A stretch of 23,446 nucleotides of DNA from Calditrichota bacterium (GTDB lineage: Bacteria > Calditrichota > Calditrichia > RBG-13-44-9 > J075): contig JAJRYW010000058.1 in assembly GCA_024275555.1 (NCBI GenBank), forward strand, positions 1-23,446. Direction: 5' to 3'. The notes beneath the pieces are model-generated. The model ran no database searches. It was not told the DNA's origin and saw only the letters and a list, made by a program, of their open reading frames with translations. Positions 1 through 6,056 of this stretch are shown here, in pieces; the first letter of the stretch is position 1, and each line of letters starts with the position of its first letter. A program made the translations under genes and the position numbers.

Positions 1-1722
1 CGCTTCATCCGGGGAGGCCGGTGGAGACGGCTGTTCAAAATCTTCCGGCTCCGCCCGGGCGGTTTTCGCTCCGGGTTCCTCTTCCGCCGGCTGAGGATGT
101 TCCCGTTGATCCGGCCCGGGAACTGCCCCGGCTTCTTCCGGCGATTCCGGAACCTCTGTATTGCCGCCCTGTTCGGCTGCCGGAGCGCTGCTCATCTCCG
201 AGTCGGGCTGTGCACGAGCTTCTTCGGCCGTCTCCCGGGCAACTTCCTCCTGCCCGGGCTTGGGCTGCTGCGCCGCATCGTATGTTTCTTCACCGGTAGT
301 ATCCTCTTTCGCAATTTCCGGTGCGGCGGTTTTGCCGCCCTCTTCCCGGGAGTGCTCTTCGCTCTCCGAGACCGGCTTCGGCGGCGAGCTTTCCTGTGCC
401 GCAACCCCTGTGTTGGCTTCTTTTAGCCACTCTGATAAGCACATCTCCTCCGGCGCATTGAGCACTTTAAGCTGTTGGGCATTGCCGAGGTTAAGCAAAA
501 ACTCCGAGGGTAATTCGTCCATTTCCGGGGCCAGGATGATGGGAAAAATATGGGTCTGCCGGGTGTTTTTTAAAATGTCCGGAAGCGCTTCCTGGTAACC
601 GATAACCCCGCCTAAATCCAGGATAACTACCTGGGCAAGCCGAATGAGCAGTTGTAAATGCTGCTCAGACTCCGGGGAGCTTTTCGCCTGGAAGCGGCAG
701 TAGATCGGCTGGAAGCGGTTGGCTTGCAGTTCCGCTTTAACCTTTTGGGTCAGGATGGCCCGATCGGCGGAAAAGCTGCCTAAAAAAAGGGCGCATCGAC
801 CCAGCCGGGGAGCGAGGCTCTCCAGGTTTTCCGGCCCGTAGATCAGGGAATAGAGCAAAGACGCGATTACAAAATCATCGCAGGATAGCATGGGTTCATG
901 TTCCGGGGAAATAATCAGGTTCTCCTGCCGGGCGCCGGTCACTTTTACTTCCAGGGAGCTTACCCCGGCAACATTGGCCTGGCTTAAATTGGCTTCGCTC
1001 AGGTCGGTTCCGATCAGCATGGCTTCGGCGAGATTGGCGCCGGTTAAATTTGCCCGGGTTAAGGTTGCCCCGCTCAAATCGGCGTTTCGTAAATCCGCCT
1101 GGTAGAGCACCGTTTCGGGAAGATTGGCATCAAACAGTTCGGCTCCGTTCAGCCGGGCCTGGTAAAGGTTGGCGCGGGTCATATTGGTTCGGGAAAGTTT
1201 ACCCTGGGTTAAATCACAGTTGCTTAAATAAGCGCGGCTCAGGTCGGCCCCATTCAGGCGCACCTGGCGCAGGTTGGCCCGGGTAAAAGTAGCCCGGGCC
1301 AACATTGCCTGGCTCAAATCCGCCATGCTTAAGTTCGCTTTGGTCAGGTCCGCTTCGTAGAGGTTGGCTTCCCGGAGCAAGGCCTGGTGAAGGTAGCTTT
1401 TGGATAAAACGGCATTGGATAAATTGGCCCGATCCAGATTGGCGGCGTGCAAATAAGCCCCGGTAAGATCGGCCTGGCGAAGATTGGCCTCGGTTAAGCG
1501 GGTGTGGCGCAGGTTAGCCTGGTTCAACTGACTATTGCCCAGGTTTGCCCCGCTTAGCTCGGCGTCCTGAAGATTGGTTTCCCGGAAGTTGAAATCAGAG
1601 AGGTCTTACCCGGCCAGTTGCGCCCCGCTCAAATCCGGTTTAATATCCGGGTTCTTGGAGCGCCAGCGATTCCAAAAATCGCGGCCGTTGGCTAAATATT
1701 CAAGGTGGGAAGGTTTTGCCAT
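1..1722 (-). pseudogene. Pentapeptide-repeat protein with TIR-like C-terminal domain, interrupted by in-frame TAA; runs off left edge
   Basis: The minus-strand frame from ATG 1722 stays open to base 1 except for one TAA at 1608-1606 (codon 39). Residues 1-35 form a Trp-rich helical cap (FWNRWR). From about residue 30 to 250 there are more than 40 pentapeptide repeats of A(D/N)LxX type (for example DLSGA, ANLRQ, ADLTG), which fold as a right-handed quadrilateral beta-helix in this superfamily. About residues 255-435 resemble the alpha/beta Rossmann or TIR-like domain found behind pentapeptides in a recurrent family (ENLIISPEHEP, CALFLGSFSADR, VVILDLGG); that assignment is by recalled similarity. 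The remainder is a disordered Glu/Pro/Ala-rich tail that continues beyond the window. The TAA replaces the first position of a pentapeptide, and both sides align to one protein, so it is a nonsense mutation, a sequencing error or readthrough. An AGGA lies 9-10 nt before ATG 1722. The gene follows the DinB-like gene by 39 bp, probably in one operon. The biochemical role is unknown. Confidence 0.8.
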
Positions 1723-1761
1723 GATCTGTTGTTCCTGAGTGTTCCGTTAAAAATGATGGGC

Positions 1762-2394
1762 TTACCCGGATTGCTGCTGCCCGGGTTTCGGAAACCGCTC
1801 CAGCCGGGTAATCCGCCTGGCCTGATTGATATGGCGCACCTGGTGTTCCACCAGCAGCCAAAATGCTTCTCCCAGGGAAAAACGCATCAGGCGGGTAACC
1901 GGCGAGGTGCACTTGATATGATTGAGATCGGCGCCGTCCACCCGGCGCATTAAGTTGAACATCTCTTCCCGGACGGCTAAAAAGTGATCAAAAACCTGTT
2001 GCGGCGCTTCATTCTGCCCGGGTTTGAATATCGAAAAAGTTTTCAGCCGCAGCGAGGATTCCCCGACCAGTTTCTGAATAAAGAAGCGTGCGAAAAGGCC
2101 GGGAGTAAAAGGGGGAATGATCTCTACCGGCTGCGGTTTTTTTTGCTGAATAGCCTGCTCGATCTGCCGATGATAGGCCGCCCCGGTGCTGTTCAGGTGG
2201 TCGATACACTCGCTGATGCTCCAGCGCTCTGCCGCCGGTCGCCAGGTGAGTTGCTCCGGCGTGTAATTGGCGAAAAGCGCCTCAACCTCGCGCAGGTTGG
2301 CCCGGGCCCGGGCGTGCAGCCTGGCCAGATGCGGATCGCGCAAGATTATCCTCTCTGTTTTCGGCCGGGTTTCTTGAGCGGTTGTTTTTGCCAT
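1762..2394 (-). CDS. DinB-like (DinB_2/YfiT-type) putative metal-dependent protein
   Basis: A 210-aa cytoplasmic protein with the four-helix-bundle layout of the DinB/YfiT superfamily. The N-terminal helix pair contains WSISECIDHL, and a late helix contains EHQVRHINQARRI. In this superfamily three histidines bind a divalent metal; His in IDHL and the two in EHQVRH are candidates. Members include thiol-dependent transferases and damage-induced proteins, but the substrate cannot be read from sequence. I chose ATG 2394 because AAAGGT lies six bases upstream; a GTG at 2424 would add ten residues without a better ribosome site. The gene ends 39 bp before the pentapeptide-repeat gene on the same strand, which suggests co-transcription. 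Family assignment is fairly sure, function is not. Confidence 0.72.
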   Translation of the reverse strand: MAKTTAQETRPKTERIILRDPHLARLHARARANLREVEALFANYTPEQLTWRPAAERWSISECIDHLNSTGAAYHRQIEQAIQQKKPQPVEIIPPFTPGLFARFFIQKLVGESSLRLKTFSIFKPGQNEAPQQVFDHFLAVREEMFNLMRRVDGADLNHIKCTSPVTRLMRFSLGEAFWLLVEHQVRHINQARRITRLERFPKPGQQQSG

Positions 2395-2457
2395 TGCGAC
2401 CTTTATGTTGGTAATGCCAATCACATGCTGAACTTAATTTGACGCAGAATATCGCTG

Positions 2458-2495
2458 ATCCCGGCAGATTTTCGCTGAAGGGAGTATGCCGGGAT
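2458..2495. repeat. 9-bp perfect inverted repeat
   Basis: ATCCCGGCA (2458-2466) and TGCCGGGAT (2487-2495) are exact reverse complements separated by 20 nt. No T-tract follows on either strand, so it is not a clear terminator. It could be an operator or an RNA stem upstream of the DinB-like gene. Confidence 0.5.
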
Positions 2496-2531
2496 TTAAT
2501 CGAAATGACCGTTTTTGTTTTAAAACAATAC

Positions 2532-2567
2532 TCAGCATTTTTTCAGCCTCTCTCAGCGTTTTTCAGC
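2532..2567. repeat. Four short direct repeats (TCAGC, about 10-bp period)
   Basis: TCAGC occurs at 2532, 2543, 2553 and 2563 with T- or CT-rich spacers, roughly one helical turn apart. It looks like a low-complexity array of the kind seen elsewhere in this window, with no assigned function. Confidence 0.45.
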
Positions 2568-2664
2568 GTCAAATTTTCACCTCGTGATTCGTACTCGTAG
2601 CGGCCCTGCGCCGCTGCCGTTAAAAAGTTAATATCTTTAACTCTCCGGAATGCGAATGACTTAG

Positions 2665-2744
2665 CCCCTTTCGGGGTCTCAATCGACTCCCGGCCGGCCG
2701 GGATTGTCGATTTGTTCTGTCGAAGACACCCCGGCCGGCCGGGG
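2665..2744. repeat. Cluster of four hairpins with two near-identical 16-bp palindromes
   Basis: Four self-complementary elements lie within 80 bp. CCCC-TTTC-GGGG (2665-2676) reads as CCCC-GAAA-GGGG, a GNRA tetraloop, on the minus strand. AATCGAC (2681-2687) and GTCGATT (2706-2712) flank the perfect palindrome TCCCGGCCGGCCGGGA (2688-2703). TGTC-GAA-GACA is at 2718-2728. The perfect palindrome CCCCGGCCGGCCGGGG is at 2729-2744. The two palindromes share a 14-bp core, with centres 41 bp apart. It could be a REP/BIME-like element, a structured RNA, or a paired binding site. Confidence 0.65.
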
Positions 2745-2837
2745 ACCGAAGTGTGCAAAAGTACTTAGAACCTTTTAGCATGTCGATGCGAATCCACTCA
2801 ATGTACCACCATCATGAGTAATTTGAGTTGCGCCCCG

Positions 2838-3476
2838 TCAAAACCGGCTAACCGGGAAGACGATTCCCAGGAGCAGTTTGATGCTGCTGGTTTTCCGGGT
2901 GAATTTATCCGGCGAGGCGGGGTCTTTGTCGATGTTGATAATTCCCACGCCGTATTGCGCTTCAATTACAATCGTATTTTCCAGGAGAGGGAATTGAAAT
3001 CCTGCTCCGAAATTTACCCCTAAATCAATGTTCCTGTAGGTGTCAAGCCTGACTATACCGGGCTCATTGTACAGATCAATTTCCGAATTGAGCAGAACCG
3101 CCAGGTTCGGGCCGAATACCACAAAAGGATGGGGCTGGTCTTCGGTGAGGGTGTAATGGATCATCACCGGGAGATTAAAATAGGACAGGGTAATTTTTCC
3201 AATTTCCTCGCCGTCAATTTTAACCTTACTCCCCTGGATCAGAAACATGGGCTCTAACTGGATCGATGAGGGCCCCGGCATTCCAATCGAGAATATTGCC
3301 CCTAAGCCGTAGGCGGTGCGGTAGGGGTAGCTTTGGTTCTCTATATCCTGATTATCAATCTTAACACTCATCCCGGCAAAATTAAGCCCCCCCAGAAAAC
3401 CGAAATTGTTTTGAGCGAACAGATTCCCGCCCGGGATTACTATGCTGCTTATTAAAATAAAAAGGATAGAACGCAT
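2838..3476 (-). CDS. Outer-membrane beta-barrel protein (OmpX/PorT-like fold)
   Basis: A 212-aa protein with an N-terminal signal peptide (MRSILFILISSIVIPG... cleaved near LFAQ) followed by alternating amphipathic strands such as FGFLGGLNFAGMSV, TLSYFNLPVMIHY and VNFGAGFQFPL, ending in the terminal Phe (SRF) typical of outer-membrane barrels. This matches the small beta-barrel proteins common in FCB-group bacteria (OMP_b-brl type). It should sit in the outer membrane; a transport or structural role cannot be resolved. ATG 3476 is supported by an AGGTAGAGG stretch just upstream. It is followed by the hairpin-rich region and preceded by a 214-bp gap, so it is probably its own transcription unit. 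Confidence 0.75.
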   Translation of the reverse strand: MRSILFILISSIVIPGGNLFAQNNFGFLGGLNFAGMSVKIDNQDIENQSYPYRTAYGLGAIFSIGMPGPSSIQLEPMFLIQGSKVKIDGEEIGKITLSYFNLPVMIHYTLTEDQPHPFVVFGPNLAVLLNSEIDLYNEPGIVRLDTYRNIDLGVNFGAGFQFPLLENTIVIEAQYGVGIINIDKDPASPDKFTRKTSSIKLLLGIVFPVSRF

Positions 3477-3585
3477 GCCTCTACCTGCGACTTTTGTATG
3501 AACGGATTGGTTGGTACAAGGTTAATTATAGCAAGTGATTGTACGGAAAGAAACAGAAAACTACTTCTGTGCGATAAGTTTTACG

Positions 3586-3613
3586 AAGCGTTTGGGGCGC
3601 TTCAGCCCCGCTT
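3586..3613. repeat. Hairpin downstream of the VTT-domain gene
   Basis: AAGC (3586-3589) and GGGGC (3594-3598) pair with GCCCC (3605-3609) and GCTT (3610-3613), with loop GCTTCA and a GTTT bulge. It lies about 80 bp past the stop of the minus-strand VTT gene. No T-tract follows on the minus strand, so terminator function is only possible. The rest of the 3477-3690 gap shows nothing clear. Confidence 0.4.
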
Positions 3614-3690
3614 GTCGACGGTGATGTTTTCGGGAGAGCCAGGCGATGATCCCCGGTTGGCCGGGATGTTGATCGAGTCCCCGCAAGCGG

Positions 3691-4434
3691 CTAAGAGGCG
3701 CGCTGCTGGCTGGGCCGGACGTCTGCTTCGACAGGGATTGGTTGTACTTCCTGCTCATCCGGGATATCGATAGAAATATTCTGGCTTTCCATGACCGGTT
3801 CCTGCGCTTCCGCGGGTTTCTCCGGAAACAGTTTCTGGGCCAGGGGCAGCACCAGGAAAAAGACGAACAGGAGCGCCAAGACCCAGGTCGGGGGTTGTAA
3901 AATATAACCCAGGTAGGCCAGGGTGTAATAGCGGGGCGCCCGTCCAACCACCAGGGCGACCTCGTATCTCCATAAGGGGTAGCCCCCGGCAACCGAGAGG
4001 AATTTAAAGGGATAGAACGGCACCGGCGAGAATCCGGCCACAACCAGGAACCAAAAGGGCGACTTTTTAAAATAGGTCATTAGCTTCTGGAACAGGCGTT
4101 TATTCTCTAATTTGGGCCGCAGCGATTTATGGTGCAGCAAGGGTAGCAGCAGCCAATAATCGAACAAGCCTGCCAGGGTGCAGCCGATGGTTGCCGCTAG
4201 GGTGATTTGCCAGGCCGGGAAAAACTTGGCGGTGTACAGCAAGGCCGGCTCGTGGGCAAACGGAGAAATAAGCATGTGCGAGGGAATGGAGTAGAGGCCG
4301 AAGATAATCAGCTTATGTTTTTCGGGGAGCCAGTCCAATAAAAGGCAGCCGGCCAGCACTACGGCGCTGGCCAGAACCAGGAGGTGCTTCCATTTTAATT
4401 TGCGCTGTTCCGGGCGTATTTTAATCTTCATCAT
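3691..4434 (-). CDS. VTT-domain (DedA/YqaA-like) integral membrane protein
   Basis: A 247-aa inner-membrane protein. Hydrophobic segments occur near residues 17-35, 40-58, 75-100, 130-150 and 185-205. The central part carries features of the VTT (SNARE-associated/DedA) domain: WQITLAATIGCTLAGLFDYW early, then a re-entrant FSPVPFYPFKFLSVAGG segment followed by VGRAPRYYTLAYLGY, matching the family G-R-x-x-R-Y pattern. Family members act in lipid translocation and proton-coupled membrane homeostasis. The last 45 residues are a charged, acidic cytoplasmic tail (EKPAEAQEPVMES...) unusual for the domain. Start is ATG 4434 or the adjacent ATG 4431; no strong ribosome site is visible. It is 73 codons or more away from neighbours and probably independently transcribed. 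Confidence 0.7.
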   Translation of the reverse strand: MMKIKIRPEQRKLKWKHLLVLASAVVLAGCLLLDWLPEKHKLIIFGLYSIPSHMLISPFAHEPALLYTAKFFPAWQITLAATIGCTLAGLFDYWLLLPLLHHKSLRPKLENKRLFQKLMTYFKKSPFWFLVVAGFSPVPFYPFKFLSVAGGYPLWRYEVALVVGRAPRYYTLAYLGYILQPPTWVLALLFVFFLVLPLAQKLFPEKPAEAQEPVMESQNISIDIPDEQEVQPIPVEADVRPSQQRAS

Positions 4435-4446
4435 AGCAGTTTCAGT

Positions 4447-4455
4447 TTATCCACA
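4447..4455 (+). promoter_or_regulatory. Perfect DnaA-box consensus (single)
   Basis: TTATCCACA matches the canonical DnaA box exactly, just upstream of the VTT gene start. No second box or AT-rich unwinding element accompanies it, so it may be a lone regulatory box or chance. Confidence 0.25.
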
Positions 4456-4530
4456 CAGTTCTTACAGGCAATCGGAAATATAGTCACGTTTTTTTTTCGA
4501 CCAAATATTAAGAAATAAAAGTCATTTAAT

Positions 4531-4587
4531 GAGTAACGAGTAACGAATATCGAGAACAAGTAACAATTAACAAGTAACGAGTATTGT
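4531..4587. repeat. Degenerate heptamer array (GAGTAAC-like)
   Basis: Two exact GAGTAAC units (4531-4544) are followed by degenerate seven-base units (GAATATC, GAGAACA, then AGTAAC- and ATTAAC-like units). It lies in the 215-bp gap between the VTT gene and the first small secreted protein. It resembles heptanucleotide short tandem repeats (STRRs) known from cyanobacteria. Confidence 0.55.
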
Positions 4588-4649
4588 GTAGTTTTGGTTC
4601 AATTTTTCTGGCTGTCGGTTTTTTTTGTAATGATTCAAGTTGATATCCA

Positions 4650-5219
4650 TTAAAAAGCCATTCCGAAAATCGGCATGTTGAACTCGAAGCCGGGCGAAGC
4701 GCTCAATTTTTCGGAAGGCGTCAATAACACCTCCGTAGTAAAAAAGAGCATCGACAGAAAACCTACCCGGCCGACAAATCCCCCGGCGCGGGGCAGGAAC
4801 ATGAACTCCCGGCGTGTGTTGAAAAACGAGAAACCTACGCCGCCGCGGTAGGTCATCCGGCTTTCACCGATCATCAGGCCGCGTTGCATTTCTATGTAGC
4901 TGAACTTCTCTTCCGGATCACGTGTTTTCCTGAAAAACGGCTGCTGCGCCGCCACGGATATGTTGATAAACCCCTCTTCAGTAAAAACTCCGCTGCAGAA
5001 TTTTCCGGCGATGGATTCAATCCCGTTATGAAAGCCGAAATTCAGTCTGCCCCCGAAGCCCAGGTAAAAAACGGCGGTCTTGTTCTGGGCGGCCAAAGGC
5101 AGCAAGGTTGCCAGTGCAATCCAATACAATCCCTTGAACTTTGACAGGTGAATTTTCCCAAGATTGTAGGATAGTGAATAAGTTTTGCATTGGTTTGCAC
5201 CGATTCTGTTTACATCCAA
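4650..5219 (-). CDS. Small secreted or outer-membrane protein of unknown family (paralog 1)
   Basis: A frame of 189 codons with a signal-peptide-like segment (GLYWIALATLLPLAAQ, about residues 30-45) and then a strand-rich body rich in Gly, Phe and aromatic residues, ending in Phe (FGMAF), as outer-membrane barrels do. I do not recognise a named family. It is clearly a paralog of the next gene upstream: shared signatures include LLPL-AQ, R-NF-F--GI-SI-GK, VAAQ-PF--KT and GGVG-SFF, and LTPS/MTPS near the end. No ATG precedes the signal peptide in frame. The frame opens with TTG 5219, two bases after the stop of the upstream paralog, so the true start is uncertain (a TTG, a rarer codon, or a lost ATG). 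It is translationally coupled to its paralog. Confidence 0.62.
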   Translation of the reverse strand: MDVNRIGANQCKTYSLSYNLGKIHLSKFKGLYWIALATLLPLAAQNKTAVFYLGFGGRLNFGFHNGIESIAGKFCSGVFTEEGFINISVAAQQPFFRKTRDPEEKFSYIEMQRGLMIGESRMTYRGGVGFSFFNTRREFMFLPRAGGFVGRVGFLSMLFFTTEVLLTPSEKLSASPGFEFNMPIFGMAF

Positions 5220-5221
5220 TA

Positions 5222-5722
5222 TTAATTCCCCCAGGAAAATTGATTGGGTCGCACGGGGATGGGGAGCGCTAACTCGACGCCCATGGTTTCGTCCACTTTT
5301 CCGGATGGCGTCATCACAAAATCATAGGTAAAGAATGCCAGACTTCCGGCAAAAAAGCTAACCCGCGGCAATGGTTTGAGGGAGTTTATCTTCTTGAAAA
5401 AACTAAGACCTACACCGCCGCCAAACGCGACTGGGGCGCCGGCATAAAAATTCCCGTACTGAAGTTCCATAAAAACAAACCTATGTTCCCGGGAATGAGT
5501 TTTTTTCAAGAAAGGTTCCTGTGCAGCCACGGTGAGGTTTACGAAGGACTGATCAGCGTAAAATCCAAAACTGACTTTACCGCCAATACTTTGGATGCCA
5601 TGCTGGAAATTAAAATTTATTCGAATCCCGGGACTGATGTAGTAGATGACGTCAGAACTCTGAGCGGAAAGAGGCAAGAGCAAGAGCAGTATTCTCCAGG
5701 GCAGTCCCCAGCGATGCAACAT
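5222..5722 (-). CDS. Small secreted or outer-membrane protein of unknown family (paralog 2)
   Basis: A 166-aa protein beginning with a clean signal peptide (MLHRWGLPWRILLLLLPLSA, cleaved after SAQ) and a glycine/aromatic-rich, strand-like body (YYISPGIRINFNFQHG, SFVNLTVAAQEPFLKKT, AFGGGVGLSFFKK). It belongs to the same unrecognised family as the adjacent downstream gene. ATG 5722 was chosen because GAGGA lies eight bases upstream; the frame runs upstream to 6076, but that part translates a heptamer repeat array and overlaps the regulator gene. It is the first gene downstream of the sigma-54 activator on the same strand, with a weak sigma-54-like site 39-54 bp upstream. A role in the envelope is inferred; no reaction can be assigned. 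Confidence 0.65.
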   Translation of the reverse strand: MLHRWGLPWRILLLLLPLSAQSSDVIYYISPGIRINFNFQHGIQSIGGKVSFGFYADQSFVNLTVAAQEPFLKKTHSREHRFVFMELQYGNFYAGAPVAFGGGVGLSFFKKINSLKPLPRVSFFAGSLAFFTYDFVMTPSGKVDETMGVELALPIPVRPNQFSWGN

Positions 5723-5760
5723 AGACATTTTCCTCAACTGTATCCTCATCGCCTGGGATA

Positions 5761-5776
5761 TACCAAAGTCATGCCA
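5761..5776 (-). promoter_or_regulatory. Weak candidate sigma-54 (-24/-12) promoter
   Basis: Read on the minus strand, TGGCATGACTTTGGTA resembles the consensus TGGCAC-N5-TTGCW, with GG at -24 but GT instead of GC at -12. The predicted start would fall about 28 bp before ATG 5722. The position is right, the -12 match is poor. The adjacent sigma-54 activator gene makes it worth noting. Confidence 0.25.
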
Positions 5777-5858
5777 TTTTTGATGCGCAGTCGTCTTCGG
5801 AGAAGAATGCAGCCGATCCTCAATACCGGCAGGTAAAGATTTACGACTGAAGAGTAAA

Positions 5859-5907
5859 ACGTGAAGCGTGAAAGGGGAGATATACAAAGTGTTGCGTATT
5901 GCGTATT
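5859..5907. repeat. Two short heptamer arrays (CGTGAA- and GCGTATT-type)
   Basis: ACGTGAA/GCGTGAA lie at 5859-5872 and two exact GCGTATT units at 5894-5907. Both have a seven-base period like the larger array that follows. They sit between the sigma-54 activator and paralog 2. Confidence 0.6.
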
Positions 5908-5927
5908 TCGTGGGTAGCTTTCGTTCC

Positions 5928-5997
5928 GCAATCCGCAATCCGCAATCCGCAATCCGCAATCCGCAATCCGCAATCCGCAATCCGCAATCCGCAATCC
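5928..5997. repeat. Tandem heptanucleotide array, ten copies of GCAATCC
   Basis: Ten exact, contiguous copies of GCAATCC. Because seven is not a multiple of three, the array translates as a repeating seven-residue string in any frame, which creates a misleading N-terminal extension of paralog 2. Such heptamer arrays (STRR-type) are known in cyanobacteria and other large genomes and are prone to length change by slippage. Confidence 0.95.
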
Positions 5998-6056
5998 GGA
6001 TCACTTCGTCAAACTCCACCAAACTCTTGACGAATTCGACAGAATCGCCGAACACA

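Larger units (their letters stand above)
2425..2837. other. 413-bp non-coding region rich in hairpins and short repeats
   Basis: No convincing gene lies here; the one 71-codon open frame (2758-2543, minus) is made of palindromes and repeats. The region holds, left to right: an inverted repeat (2458-2495), four TCAGC direct repeats at 2532, 2543, 2553 and 2563, a GCGGC/GCCGC hairpin (2600-2614) and a cluster of four hairpins (2665-2744). It separates two minus-strand genes, so it is the 3' region of the outer-membrane protein gene and the upstream region of the DinB-like gene. No T-run follows any stem, so a standard intrinsic terminator is not evident. Confidence 0.6.

Noticed and set aside
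2543..2758. 71-codon minus-strand frame
   Set aside because: It consists of hairpins and short repeats, has no domain or ribosome site, and is better read as non-coding.
3561..4043. 160-codon minus-strand frame extending past the VTT gene stop
   Set aside because: It is shifted relative to a coherent membrane protein, and its composition is Arg/Pro/Ser-rich, typical of shadow frames.
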